Assembly: GCF_016907235.1 (NCBI RefSeq)
Contig: NZ_JAFBBO010000001.1
Coordinates: 3,224,001 to 3,288,000, forward strand
Source of the DNA: Oerskovia jenensis
Lineage (GTDB): Bacteria; Actinomycetota; Actinomycetes; Actinomycetales; Cellulomonadaceae
DNA length: 64,000 nt
Reading direction: 5' to 3'
Position numbers and translations under genes: made by a program. The notes beneath the pieces were generated by a model. That model saw only the letters and a program-made list of their open reading frames with translations, did no database searches and was not told where the DNA came from. This document shows positions 10,066 through 18,710 of this stretch, one piece after another (position 1 is the first letter of the stretch; the number at the start of each line of letters is the position of its first letter).

Positions 10066-10803
10066 ATGACCTACACCCTCGTGCTGCTCCGCCACGGCGA
10101 GAGCGAATGGAATGCCAAGAACCTGTTCACCGGCTGGGTGGACGTCGCACTCTCGGAGAAGGGCGTCGAGGAGGCGAAGCGCGGCGGGAGCCTGCTGACG
10201 GACGCGGGCGTGCTCCCGGACGTCGTGCACACGTCGCTGCTGCGTCGCGCGATCACCACGGCGAACCTCGCCCTGGACTCGGCCGACCGTCACTGGATCC
10301 CCGTGAAGCGCTCGTGGCGTCTCAACGAGCGCCACTACGGTGCGCTCCAGGGCAAGGACAAGAAGCAGACGCTCGCCGAGTTCGGCGAGGAGCAGTTCAT
10401 GTTGTGGCGTCGTTCGTACGACGTGCCGCCGCCCGCGATCGAGCTGGGCTCGGAGTTCTCGCAGGACACGGACCCGCGCTACGCGGACGCCCCGGTCGTG
10501 CAGACCGAGTGCCTCAAGGACGTGCTCGAGCGCGCCCTGCCGTACTGGGAGGGTGAGGTCGTCCCCGACCTCAAGGCCGGCAAGACGGTCCTCGTCGCGG
10601 CGCACGGCAACTCGCTGCGCGCGATCATCAAGCACCTCGACGGCATCTCGGACGAGGACATCGCGGGCCTCAACGTGCCCACGGGCATCCCGCTGGTCTA
10701 CGAGCTGGACGAGAACCTGGTCCCCGTCGTCAAGGGCGGCAAGTACCTCGACCCGGCTGCTGCGGCGGACGCGATCGCCGCGGTCGCGAACCAGGGTCGC
10801 TGA
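10066..10803 (+). CDS. gpmA: 2,3-bisphosphoglycerate-dependent phosphoglycerate mutase
   Basis: Interconverts 3- and 2-phosphoglycerate in glycolysis through a phosphohistidine. The catalytic RHGESEWN has His10 counted from ATG 10066, followed by [42 protein letters not shown] and late [16 protein letters not shown] with the second active-site His. About 245 residues, as in the family. ATG 10057 is three codons earlier, but the GGCAGG at 10051-10056 is well spaced only for 10066. Gene order mshA-...-gpm-...-senX3-regX3 resembles that in Mycobacterium. Confidence 0.96.
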   Translation: MTYTLVLLRHGESEWNAKNLFTGWVDVALSEKGVEEAKRGGSLLTDAGVLPDVVHTSLLRRAITTANLALDSADRHWIPVKRSWRLNERHYGALQGKDKKQTLAEFGEEQFMLWRRSYDVPPPAIELGSEFSQDTDPRYADAPVVQTECLKDVLERALPYWEGEVVPDLKAGKTVLVAAHGNSLRAIIKHLDGISDEDIAGLNVPTGIPLVYELDENLVPVVKGGKYLDPAAAADAIAAVANQGR

Positions 10804-10824
10804 TCGCCCCGTCGCTCTGACGCG

Positions 10825-10876
10825 AACGCCCGACGGCGCCGCTCCCCTCGCGAGGGGAGCGGCGCCGTCGGGCGTT
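10825..10876. terminator. 26-bp perfect inverted repeat after gpmA
   Basis: Arms 10825-10850 and 10851-10876 are exact complements, with the centre CTCGCGAG forming the turn. It lies 22 bases after the gpmA stop and can serve both this gene and the converging phoU. Confidence 0.8.
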
Positions 10877-10933
10877 GGTGGGGTGGGAGACGCCCACAGC
10901 GTGCCGTGCGGTCCGCGTGGGTCGTCGCCCCCT

Positions 10934-11023
10934 CGCTGCCGAGCATGCGGTGGACGCACCACGAGCATGCGGTTGGCGTCGAGAATCACGTGATTCTCGA
11001 CGCCAACCGCATGCTCGGCAGCG
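10934..11023. repeat. REP-like element: 54-bp perfect palindrome with an overlapping longer inverted repeat
   Basis: 10963-10989 and 10990-11016 are exact reverse complements, centred on ATCACGTGAT. In addition, 10934-10950 is the exact reverse complement of 11007-11023, and the 10-mer GAGCATGCGG occurs directly repeated at 10941 and 10963, so two alternative folds compete. It sits between converging gpmA and phoU, where a terminator already exists. I see no second copy in this window. Confidence 0.75.
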
Positions 11024-11065
11024 AAAAGGGGGGCCGGGTCCGGGGACCCGGGGCCTGGGGACTCG

Positions 11066-11734
11066 CTAGGCGCGCATGGCCTGGCCGCGGCCCTCCGCGA
11101 AGTCGCCCGTGACGAGGAACGTCACGCGCTTGGCGATCGAGACCCCGTGGTCGCCGAAGCGCTCGTAGTAGCGGCCCACGAGGGTCACGTCGACCGTCTC
11201 CTGCGGCGTGCCGGTCCAGTCCGGCCCCAGGATCGCCGCGAACGTGTCCTGGTGCAGGTGGTCCAGCAGGTCGTCGTCCCGCTCGACGTTGGCCGCGACC
11301 GTCAGGTCCCGCGTCGTGAGCAGCGTCGTGGTGCGGCGCGCGACCCGGGTCGCGGCGTCGTGCATCTGGGAGAACGTCCCCTCCAGCAGGGGGTGGATCG
11401 CGTGCGCCGGGTAGCGGCCGCGCGCGACCTGGGCGACGTGCCGGGCGAGGTCGCCCATGCGCTCCAGGGTCGCGCTCATGCGCAGGGCGCTCACGACGAC
11501 GCGCAGGTCGGTCGCGACCGGCTGCTGCTGTGCGAGCAGCAGGACGCACCGCTCGTCGAGCTCGCGCTCGAGGGCGTCGATCGCGTGGTCGGACGCGATG
11601 ACGGACTGCGCGAGCTGGAGGTCTGCGGTGAGCAGCGCCGTCCCGGCTCGACTGATGGCCGACTCGACCAGCCGACTCATCTCGGCGAGGTCGTCGCCGA
11701 CCTGCTTGAGCTCGGCCTCGAAGATTTCCCGCAT
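11066..11734 (-). CDS. phoU: phosphate signalling complex accessory protein PhoU
   Basis: Helical protein that restrains phosphate-starvation signalling by linking the Pst transporter to the sensor kinase. 222 residues, two PhoU repeats of three helices each, recognisable from REIFEAELKQVGDDLAEMSRLVE, LRVVVSALRMSATLERMGDLARHVAQ and YYERFGDHGVSIAKRV. I start it at ATG 11734, which has AGGG upstream; a longer reading from 11770 adds 12 unconserved residues. It is transcribed divergently from senX3-regX3, and the pst genes follow 5 kb on, so one control system lies together here. Confidence 0.94.
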   Translation of the reverse strand: MREIFEAELKQVGDDLAEMSRLVESAISRAGTALLTADLQLAQSVIASDHAIDALERELDERCVLLLAQQQPVATDLRVVVSALRMSATLERMGDLARHVAQVARGRYPAHAIHPLLEGTFSQMHDAATRVARRTTTLLTTRDLTVAANVERDDDLLDHLHQDTFAAILGPDWTGTPQETVDVTLVGRYYERFGDHGVSIAKRVTFLVTGDFAEGRGQAMRA

Positions 11735-11779
11735 CGGTTCCCTTTCCTGGTGACCAGCAGAGACCACCATGACAGCCGC

Positions 11780-11832
11780 GGTGAACGGGGAGGTGAACGG
11801 TCAGGTGAACGGTGGGACGACGCCACGTGAAC
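11780..11832. promoter_or_regulatory. Pho-box-like repeats between phoU and senX3
   Basis: GGTGAAC occurs at 11780-11786, 11792-11798 and 11804-11810, at exact 12-base steps, and a CGTGAAC lies at 11826-11832. On the minus strand these read GTTCACC, the unit also seen before pstS. They lie in the shared upstream region of phoU and senX3, so RegX3 autoregulation is a reasonable reading. Spacing is 12 rather than the 11 bases seen at pstS. Confidence 0.5.
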
Positions 11833-11891
11833 TCTTGGACACGCGCCGGGCGAACCGCCCCGGGTGGTCGGGTGGGCTCGGGGGACGACCG

Positions 11892-11897
11892 TACGCT
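11892..11897 (+). promoter_or_regulatory. -10 hexamer TACGCT for senX3 (leaderless type)
   Basis: TACGCT ends 6 bases before GTG 11904 and supports that start over the in-frame ATG at 11769, whose extra codons would lie in the operator repeats. Confidence 0.5.
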
Positions 11898-11903
11898 GGT
11901 GAC

Positions 11904-13337
11904 GTGGAAGGAATCCAGGAGGGCATCGGGCTGCTCGTCGCAGGAGTCATCGGGCTCCTCGTCGGCGTCTTCGCGACGCTCGCGTTCCGGTTCAGCGAGC
12001 GCGCGCTGCGGAGCATGCCGGACGAGGAGGCGCCCGAGCTCGACGAGGGCCTGGTCCGTGTCCTCGCGGTGCTGCGGTCCGCAGCCGTGGTGCTCGACGC
12101 CGAGGGCGAGGTCGTGCGGGCGAGCCCGCCGGCGTACGCGCTGGGCGTGGTGCGCGGCGACGCGATCGTGCACGCCCCGATCCTCGACATGATCGAGGAG
12201 GTCCAGCGTGACGGCGTGATCCGCGACGAGGAGCTCGAGCTCCCGCGCGGGCCGGTGGGGCGCGGCATGGTCATGCTGCAGGTCCGGGTCGCGCAGGTCG
12301 GCCCCCACCACATCCTGGTCCTCGCGGAGGACCGGACCGAGGCGAGGCGGGTCGACGCGATCCGCCGCGACTTCGTGGTCAACGTGTCGCACGAGCTCAA
12401 GACCCCCGTGGGGGCGCTCGCGCTGCTGGCCGAGACGGTCCAGGACGCCGCGGACGACCCGGTCGCGGTCCGCCGCTTCACGGGCCGCATGCAGCAGGAG
12501 GCCACGCGCCTGTCCGCGCTGGTCCAGGAGATCATCGAGCTCTCGCGCCTCCAGGTCGCCGGTGCGCTCCAGGCCGTCACGGCCGTGCCCGTGCGCGGCG
12601 TCGTGGAGGAGTCCGTCGACCGGGCCCGCACCACCGCGCAGGGCAAGGGCATCGTGCTGACCGTCGGCGGGGACCTCGACGCCGTGGTCTACGGGGACCA
12701 CGCGCTGCTCGTGACCGCGGTGCGCAACCTGCTCGACAACGCGGTCGCCTACTCGGGCGAGAACACCCGTGTCGGGGTCGGGGTGAGCGTGGTCGGAGAC
12801 CTCGTCGAGATCGCGGTCGTGGACCAGGGCATCGGCATCTCCGAGGGCCAGCAGCAGCGCGTGTTCGAGCGCTTCTACCGGGTCGACCCCGCGCGCTCCC
12901 GCGACACGGGCGGGACCGGGCTCGGGCTCAGCATCGTCAAGCACATCGCGGCCGACCACGGCGGCGAGGTGACCATGTGGTCCGAGCCGGGCCGCGGCTC
13001 GACGTTCACGCTGCGCATCCCCGCGGCGAACCCGACCGCCGAGGGCTTCGAGAGCAGCGCCGACCCGGACGGGGACGACGTGGACGAGCCCTCGGAGTCC
13101 TCGGAGCCCGCGGCCGCGGCTGCCTCTGCCGCCCCCGGCGACCCGGCCGACCCGGCCGCCGCCGGCGACCCAGCCGCCCCCGGCGACCCGGCGGCCCCCG
13201 ACGACCCGGCGGCCCCCGGCGAACCGGCCGCTCCCGACGACCACCCGAATCCCGGCCTCGCACCCTCCAGGGCGCAGGGCTCCCAGGCAGCTCCCCATCA
13301 GGGCACGTCCCCCAGAACCAAGGAGGTGGGTGCGTGA
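11904..13337 (+). CDS. senX3: sensor histidine kinase of the phosphate response (SenX3/PhoR type)
   Basis: Membrane kinase that phosphorylates RegX3 when phosphate is low. From GTG 11904 (477 residues) one membrane helix (about residues 7-25, GLLVAGVIGLLVGVFATLAF) is followed by a PAS-like region (residues 45-145). The dimerisation box FVVNVSHELKTPVGAL contains phospho-acceptor His163. The ATPase domain has NLLDNAVAYS (N box), DQGIGI (G1) and GTGLGLSI (G2). The last 80 or so residues are a low-complexity Ala/Pro/Asp-rich tail with repeated GDPAAP units. Stop overlaps the regX3 start. Confidence 0.93.
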   Translation: MEGIQEGIGLLVAGVIGLLVGVFATLAFRFSERALRSMPDEEAPELDEGLVRVLAVLRSAAVVLDAEGEVVRASPPAYALGVVRGDAIVHAPILDMIEEVQRDGVIRDEELELPRGPVGRGMVMLQVRVAQVGPHHILVLAEDRTEARRVDAIRRDFVVNVSHELKTPVGALALLAETVQDAADDPVAVRRFTGRMQQEATRLSALVQEIIELSRLQVAGALQAVTAVPVRGVVEESVDRARTTAQGKGIVLTVGGDLDAVVYGDHALLVTAVRNLLDNAVAYSGENTRVGVGVSVVGDLVEIAVVDQGIGISEGQQQRVFERFYRVDPARSRDTGGTGLGLSIVKHIAADHGGEVTMWSEPGRGSTFTLRIPAANPTAEGFESSADPDGDDVDEPSESSEPAAAAASAAPGDPADPAAAGDPAAPGDPAAPDDPAAPGEPAAPDDHPNPGLAPSRAQGSQAAPHQGTSPRTKEVGA

Positions 13338-14038
13338 CGCGCATCCTGGTCGTCGAGGACGAGGAGTCGTACCGCGACCCTCTGACCTATCAGCTGGCCC
13401 GTGAGGGCTTCGACGTCGTCGAGGCGGCGACGGGTCCCGAGGCACTGGCCGCGTACGACGCCGGGGGAGCGGACCTGGTGCTGCTCGACCTCATGCTCCC
13501 CGGGCTGAGCGGCACCGAGGTGTGCCGCGAGCTGCGCCAGCGCGGGAACGTGCCCGTCATCATGCTCACGGCCAAGGACTCGGAGATCGACAAGGTCGTG
13601 GGTCTCGAGCTCGGGGCCGACGACTACGTGACCAAGCCCTACTCGTTCCGTGAGCTCCTCGCGCGCGTCCGTGCGGTGCTGCGCCGCCAGGGCGGCGCGG
13701 AGGCCACCGCTGGCGAGCCCGAGGACGACGGTGCGCTCGAGGTCGGTCCGGTCAGGATGGACGTCGAGCGGCACACCGTCTCGGTGCACGGGGAGCTCGT
13801 CTCGTTCCCGCTCAAGGAGTTCGAGCTGCTCGAGCTGCTGCTGCGCAACGCCGGACGCGTGCTGACACGCGGGCAGCTCATCGACCGGGTCTGGGGCGCC
13901 GACTACGTGGGCGACACCAAGACCCTCGACGTGCACGTCAAGCGCATCCGCTCCAAGATCGAGCCCGATCCCGCGACCCCGCGCTACCTGCTCACGGTCC
14001 GTGGCCTGGGCTACAAGGTGGCCGACGGCGCCGCGTAG
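13334..14038 (+). CDS. regX3: response regulator RegX3 (OmpR/PhoB type)
   Basis: DNA-binding partner of SenX3 that activates phosphate-starvation genes. 234 residues. The receiver domain begins TRILVVEDEESY with the acidic pocket, and phospho-acceptor Asp52 lies in LVLLDLMLPG. The switch residues lie in MLTAKDSE and VTKPYSF. The C-terminal winged helix (about 135-230) shows FPLKEFELLELLLRNAGRVLTR and TLDVHVKRIRSKIE. GTG 13334 overlaps the senX3 stop and is preceded by a strong AGGAGG at 13321-13326. Its expected sites are the repeats at senX3 and pstS. Confidence 0.95.
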   Translation: MTRILVVEDEESYRDPLTYQLAREGFDVVEAATGPEALAAYDAGGADLVLLDLMLPGLSGTEVCRELRQRGNVPVIMLTAKDSEIDKVVGLELGADDYVTKPYSFRELLARVRAVLRRQGGAEATAGEPEDDGALEVGPVRMDVERHTVSVHGELVSFPLKEFELLELLLRNAGRVLTRGQLIDRVWGADYVGDTKTLDVHVKRIRSKIEPDPATPRYLLTVRGLGYKVADGAA

Positions 14039-14083
14039 GACGCGCCAAGGACGGGAGCGCCGGTACGCCTGCCGGCGAGGGCC

Positions 14084-14127
14084 CGCCCGGCCCGCCCGGG
14101 CCGCACGTGGCGCGGGCCGCCCGGGCG
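14084..14127. terminator. GC hairpin between converging regX3 and BCCT gene
   Basis: 14084-14095 pairs with 14112-14127 (CGCCCGG-CCCGC against GCGGG-CCGC-CCGGGCG) with a short asymmetry in one arm. It lies between the stops of two converging genes. Confidence 0.4.
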
Positions 14128-14160
14128 ACGCTCGGACCGGGCGGCGGGGCGACGGTCGTG

Positions 14161-16131
14161 TCAGGCGGGCGGCGGACCCGAGGGTGGGCCGCCGGGCGGT
14201 GCGTCGCGGTCGCCGCGCCGCCGAGGCCGACCGATGAGAGCCCCCCGCCGCTCGGCGGGCGTCTTTGGAGGTTTCGGCGGCTTGGGCGGTCTGCGCCCGT
14301 CGCTGCCGTAGAGCTCGTCCCACTGCTCGGAGATGGACTCGGTGACGCGGCGCGTGACGTGCTGGGTGAGGGCCAGGCGGGCCTGCGCCCGTTCGGCACG
14401 CAGGATCGCGCTGTGCTCCTCGCGCAGGGCGATCACGGTGGACAGAGCCATCCCGATCATCACGACCGAGAACGGCAGGGCGATGAGGATCGCGGCCGTC
14501 TGGAGCGCGGTGAGGCCGCCCGAGATCAGCAGGGCGATCGCGAGGAGGCCGGACAGGACGGCCCACAGGATCCGGTTCCAGACGGCGGGGTGCGGGTCGC
14601 CGCCCGAGGTCAGCATCCCGACGACGAACGAGCCGGAGTCGGCGGACGTCACGAAGAACACCCCGATGAGAACGATCGCGAGGACCGTGAGCACCGGGCC
14701 GCCCGGCAGGTCGCCCAGGAGCTGGAAGAGCACCGTGTCGGTGTCGACGCTCCCGTCGGGGCCTATGAGCCCGCCGTCGCCGAAGATCTGCCGGTACAGC
14801 GCCGAGCCGCCGAAGACCGAGAACCACAGGAACGTCACGAGCGTCGGGACCAGGAGCGTGCCCATCACGAACTCCCGGATGGTGCGGCCCCGGGAGATGC
14901 GTGCGATGAAGACGCCCACGAACGGTGCCCAGGAGATCCACCAGCCCCAGTAGAAGATCGTCCACGACGACTGCCACTCGAGGCCCGCGTCGCCCTGGAA
15001 GGCCGTGGTGTCGAACGTGAGCCGGATGACGTTCTGCAGGTAGTACCCCATGGACTGCACGTAGTCGCGCAGCAGGAAGAGCGTGGGGCCGACGACGAGC
15101 ACCGTGAGGGCCAGGACGCCCGCGAGGACCATGTTGCCGTTGGAGAGCCACTTCATCCCGCGCCCCAGGCCGGACGCGACCGAGAGCGTCGCGACGGCCG
15201 TGATCCCGACGATGAGACCGATCTGGAGCGAGAGTCCTGGCTCGGCGACGTTCAGGAAGCCGAGCCCGGCGCCGATCTGCAGGACGCCGAAGCCGAGCGA
15301 GGTCGCGACGCCGAACACGGTGCCGAGCACCGCGACGACGTCGACCGCGTCGCCGAGGCGGCCCTTGACCCGGTCGCCGAGCAGCGGTTCGAGGGCCCAC
15401 CGGATCGAGACGGGCCGCCCCTTGCGGTGGATCGCGTAGGCGAGCGCGAGGCCCGCGACGACGTAGATCGCCCAGGCGTGCACGCCCCAGTGCAGGTAGC
15501 TCTGCCCCATCGCGGCCTGCGCGAGCGCGGCGGGATCGCCCGTGACTCCGGGCTTGGGGGTCGCGTAGTGGGTCAGCGGCTCGGCCGCTCCCCAGTACAC
15601 GAGCCCGATCCCCATGCCCGTCGCGAACAGCATCGCGAACCACACGGGCAGCCGGAACAGCGGGGTCTCGTCGTCCTTGCCGAGCACGATGTCGCCGAAG
15701 CGGCTCAGCCCCATCCACAGCGCGAAGATGACGAACCCGGCCACGATGAGCACGTAGTACCAGCCGAACGCACCGATCACGTCGGCCTGGAGCGTCTTCA
15801 GGACCGCCGTGGTCCCGTCGGTGAAGACCATCGCGAGGAGCACGAACAGCAGGATCAGGCCCGCGGCGGGGTAGAAGACACGCGGGTACATGCGCCCGGT
15901 CGGGGCGGGCAGGGCCGCAGTGCCCGACGCCGTCGCGTCCTCGGGCGGGGGCGGGGTGCCGTCGGCGGGCCGGGTCTGGTTCGCGGCCGGGTCGGTCGGG
16001 GCGACCTCGGGGGCGTCGGTGCGTGACGTGGCGAGGCCGGTGCCGGCGTCCGGCTCCCCGACCGGGGTCGTCGCCGACGCCTCCGGCTCGCCCTCGGCCG
16101 GGTGCGGATGGCTCGTGCCGTCGTCTGTCAC
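14161..16131 (-). CDS. BCCT-family betaine/carnitine/choline transporter
   Basis: Sodium- or proton-coupled uptake of a quaternary ammonium compound such as glycine betaine for osmotic protection. 656 residues with about 12 membrane helices starting near residue 80. Family signatures are GMGIGLVYWGAAEPLTHY, LHWGVHAWAIYV, WTIFYWGWWISWAPFVGVFIARISRGRTIREF and VTSADSGSFV. The first 80 residues are polar, Pro/Ala/Asp-rich, and the last 50 are basic and proline-rich (PPKPPKPPK); in BetP such termini take part in osmosensing. GTG start at 16131 with AGGAGG about 7 bases upstream. Substrate not deducible. Confidence 0.93.
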   Translation of the reverse strand: MTDDGTSHPHPAEGEPEASATTPVGEPDAGTGLATSRTDAPEVAPTDPAANQTRPADGTPPPPEDATASGTAALPAPTGRMYPRVFYPAAGLILLFVLLAMVFTDGTTAVLKTLQADVIGAFGWYYVLIVAGFVIFALWMGLSRFGDIVLGKDDETPLFRLPVWFAMLFATGMGIGLVYWGAAEPLTHYATPKPGVTGDPAALAQAAMGQSYLHWGVHAWAIYVVAGLALAYAIHRKGRPVSIRWALEPLLGDRVKGRLGDAVDVVAVLGTVFGVATSLGFGVLQIGAGLGFLNVAEPGLSLQIGLIVGITAVATLSVASGLGRGMKWLSNGNMVLAGVLALTVLVVGPTLFLLRDYVQSMGYYLQNVIRLTFDTTAFQGDAGLEWQSSWTIFYWGWWISWAPFVGVFIARISRGRTIREFVMGTLLVPTLVTFLWFSVFGGSALYRQIFGDGGLIGPDGSVDTDTVLFQLLGDLPGGPVLTVLAIVLIGVFFVTSADSGSFVVGMLTSGGDPHPAVWNRILWAVLSGLLAIALLISGGLTALQTAAILIALPFSVVMIGMALSTVIALREEHSAILRAERAQARLALTQHVTRRVTESISEQWDELYGSDGRRPPKPPKPPKTPAERRGALIGRPRRRGDRDAPPGGPPSGPPPA

Positions 16132-16344
16132 AGGGGTCCTCCTGACGTCCGTCGTGGTGCGGCCGTCGATCGACCTCGGATCGCCGGGTCGTGGTGACGG
16201 CCCGGCGACCTGTTCTCACCAGACTTCCCGACGCGTCCGGGCGGGGCAACCGGTGGGGGCCCTGGGGAGCGTGTCCTCGCTCACCGGGCCGCCGTCGGGC
16301 ACGCTGCACCTGCTCTGTCCACAGGCCGCAAGAGTCTGTGCACT

Positions 16345-16388
16345 GTTCATCCGTCGTTCACCCGGAGCACCGGAACGCGTCACCCGGG
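16345..16388 (+). promoter_or_regulatory. Pho box upstream of pstS
   Basis: GTTCATC at 16345 and GTTCACC at 16356 stand exactly 11 bases apart, and CGTCACCCGGG at 16378 is in register (33 bases from the first). This fits the 11-base direct-repeat PHO box known from Streptomyces and is the expected RegX3 target. The 324-base gap 16132-16455 between the diverging BCCT gene and pstS otherwise holds only their leaders; I see nothing else in it. Confidence 0.7.
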
Positions 16389-16455
16389 CTGCTTAGCGTC
16401 GTTGTTGTCACCGGCGCTCGCTGGTGCCCCCGCGTTGACAGGATGGAAGAAGAGA

Positions 16456-17592
16456 GTGAAGCTCAGCCGATTCACCCGCGCAGGTTCCGCAGCAGCCGTC
16501 GGCGTGCTCGCGTTGACGTTGGCAGCGTGCGGCTCGAACAGCACCGACTCCGGCGGTGGCGCCGCCACCGACGGCGCATCGAACGGCTCGACCGAGGACC
16601 TCACGGGAACGCTCGCCGGTGCGGGCGCCTCGTCCCAGGAGAAGGCCGTGGCCGGCTGGATCGCCGGCTTCGGTGACATCGCCCCGGGCGTGACCCTCAG
16701 CTACGACGCGGTGGGCTCGGGCGGCGGCCGCGAGCAGTTCCTCTCCGGTGCGACGCAGTTCGCCGGCTCGGACGCCGCACTCAAGGACGACGAGCTCGCG
16801 ACCGCGACGGACCGCTGCTTCGGCGGCGAGGCCATCGAGGTCCCGCTCTACATCAGCCCCATCGCCGTGATCTACAACCTGCCCGGTGTCGACGCCGAGC
16901 ACCTGAACCTCTCGGCCGAGACGCTCGCGAAGATCTTCAACCGCGAGATCACGACCTGGAACGACCCGGCCATCGCCGCGGAGAACGAGGGCGTCACGCT
17001 CCCCGACACCGCGATCATCCCCGTGAACCGTTCGGACGAGTCCGGCACCACGGAGAACTTCACCGAGTACCTCGCGGACGCCTCGAACGGCGCCTGGCCG
17101 CACGAGGCGAGCGGTGACTGGCCGCTGTCCGGCGGCCAGTCCGGTCAGGGCACGCAGGGTGTCGTCGACACCGTCACGGGCGCCGAGGGTGCCATCGGGT
17201 ACGCCGACGCCTCGCGCGCCGGTGACCTGGGCACGGCCGCGATCAAGGTCGGCGAGGAGTACGTGCCGTTCTCGCCCGAGGCCGCGGCCAAGGTCGTCGA
17301 CGCCTCGCCGCGCGCCGCGGACGCGACCGACAAGCGCCTCGTCGTCGAGATCGACCGCACCACGACCGAGGCCGGCGCCTACCCGCTGGTCCTCATCTCC
17401 TACTCGATCGCGTGCGACACCTACGACACGGCCGAGGACGCCGCCAACGTCAAGGCGTACCTGACCTACGTCGCCAGCGAGGAGGGCCAGGCGCGCGCCG
17501 CCGAGCCGTCCGTCGCCGGCTCCGCCCCGATCTCGGACGCGCTGCGCACCGAGGTCCAGGCAGCGCTCGACACGATCAGCGTCACGAGCTGA
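16456..17592 (+). CDS. pstS: phosphate ABC transporter substrate-binding lipoprotein
   Basis: Captures phosphate outside the membrane for PstCAB. 378 residues from GTG 16456. A signal sequence ends in the lipobox TLAACGS, so Cys25 would be lipidated. Phosphate-binding stretches are GAGASSQEKA, YDAVGSGGGREQFL, FAGSDAAL and the serine-rich NRSDESGTTENFTEYL. The earlier in-frame codon at 16402 would add 18 residues not needed for the signal peptide, and GGAAG lies just upstream of 16456. First gene of pstSCAB. Confidence 0.96.
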   Translation: MKLSRFTRAGSAAAVGVLALTLAACGSNSTDSGGGAATDGASNGSTEDLTGTLAGAGASSQEKAVAGWIAGFGDIAPGVTLSYDAVGSGGGREQFLSGATQFAGSDAALKDDELATATDRCFGGEAIEVPLYISPIAVIYNLPGVDAEHLNLSAETLAKIFNREITTWNDPAIAAENEGVTLPDTAIIPVNRSDESGTTENFTEYLADASNGAWPHEASGDWPLSGGQSGQGTQGVVDTVTGAEGAIGYADASRAGDLGTAAIKVGEEYVPFSPEAAAKVVDASPRAADATDKRLVVEIDRTTTEAGAYPLVLISYSIACDTYDTAEDAANVKAYLTYVASEEGQARAAEPSVAGSAPISDALRTEVQAALDTISVTS

Positions 17593-17608
17593 CCGAACAG
17601 CTGAACAC

Positions 17609-17677
17609 GGTCACTCACCCAGGGGCGGGTCACGTCGAGGCACTGCGCCCGACGCGGCCCGCCGCGGGTGCGTGACC
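17609..17677 (+). promoter_or_regulatory. hairpin in the pstS-pstC gap
   Basis: GGTCACTCACCC (17609-17620) pairs with GGGTGCGTGACC (17666-17677) with one mismatch. In a 134-base gap inside the operon it may stop or slow transcription, or protect the pstS mRNA end, so that the binding protein is made in excess over the membrane subunits. Confidence 0.4.
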
Positions 17678-17726
17678 ACCTGGAAGCCCGTCCCACCACC
17701 GCCGCACCTCAGTCATCGGAGCATCA

Positions 17727-18710
17727 GTGGCCGTCACCTCTCCTCCCTCCACCCGAGCAGGGCTCGGGTCCGAACCCACGGTCCCCGTGACCAAGGGCGG
17801 CCTGGCGGGCCGTCTCTTCGCGGGCCTGTCGACGGGCGCCGGGATCCTCATCCTCGTGGTCCTGGCCGCGGTGGCCGTGTTCCTCGTCATCGAGGCGTGG
17901 CCCGCGCTGACGGCGAGCCCCGAGGAGCTCCAGAAGATCTCCTGGTTCAAGGCGGACTCGCTGCTCGCGTACATCGGGCCGCTGGTGTTCGGCACGCTCC
18001 TGGCCTCGATCCTGGCGCTCCTGATCGCGGTGCCGGTCTCGGTGGGCATCGCGCTGTTCATCTCGCACTACGCGCCCCGGCGCCTGGCACAGGGCCTCGG
18101 CTACCTGATCGACCTCCTCGCGGCCATCCCGAGCGTCGTGTACGGCCTGTGGGGCGCCCTGTGGTTGCTCCCGATCCTCAACCCGTTCTTCACGTGGCTG
18201 AGCGGCACGCTCGGGTTCGTCCCGCTGTTCGAGGGCTACCAGGCACCTGCGAAGAACATCATGTCGGCCTCGATCGTCCTGGCCGTCATGATCCTGCCGA
18301 TCATCACGGCGGTCTCGCGCGAGGTGTTCCTCCAGACCCCGGTGCTGCACGAGGAGGCGTCGCTCGCGCTGGGCGCGACGCGCTGGGAGATGGTCCGCAT
18401 GGCCGTCCTGCCCTTCGGTCGCTCGGGCGTGATCAGCGCGTCGATGCTGGGCCTCGGGCGTGCGCTGGGCGAGACCATGGCCGTGCTCATGGTCATCTCG
18501 CCCGGGTTCCTCTACTCGCTGTTCCTGCTCAAGCCGGGCCAGCAGCAGACGATCGCCGCGAACATCGCCTCGAAGTTCCCTGAGGCCAGCGGCCTCGCGG
18601 TGAGCACGCTCATCGCGACCGGGCTCGCGCTGTTCGTCATCACGTTCGTCGTCAACATGATCGCGCGCTGGATCATCGCGCGCCGCAAGGACTTCTCGGG
18701 AGCGAACTGA
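17727..18710 (+). CDS. pstC: phosphate ABC transporter permease PstC
   Basis: Membrane subunit of the high-affinity phosphate transporter. 327 residues with six membrane helices. The permease coupling loop is visible as [27 protein letters not shown], and [12 protein letters not shown] and [16 protein letters not shown] are typical of PstC. GTG start at 17727. Its stop overlaps the start of pstA (TGATG at 18708-18712). Confidence 0.95.
   Translation: MAVTSPPSTRAGLGSEPTVPVTKGGLAGRLFAGLSTGAGILILVVLAAVAVFLVIEAWPALTASPEELQKISWFKADSLLAYIGPLVFGTLLASILALLIAVPVSVGIALFISHYAPRRLAQGLGYLIDLLAAIPSVVYGLWGALWLLPILNPFFTWLSGTLGFVPLFEGYQAPAKNIMSASIVLAVMILPIITAVSREVFLQTPVLHEEASLALGATRWEMVRMAVLPFGRSGVISASMLGLGRALGETMAVLMVISPGFLYSLFLLKPGQQQTIAANIASKFPEASGLAVSTLIATGLALFVITFVVNMIARWIIARRKDFSGAN

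Noticed and set aside
11769-11903. ATG 11769 as the senX3 start
   Set aside because: It would add 45 residues translated from operator-like repeats; GTG 11904 has a -10 hexamer 6 bases upstream and begins at the membrane helix.
13298-16309. A 1003-codon minus-strand frame across regX3 and the BCCT gene
   Set aside because: It is out of frame with the true transporter and antisense to regX3; the translation is Arg/Pro/His-rich with no domains.
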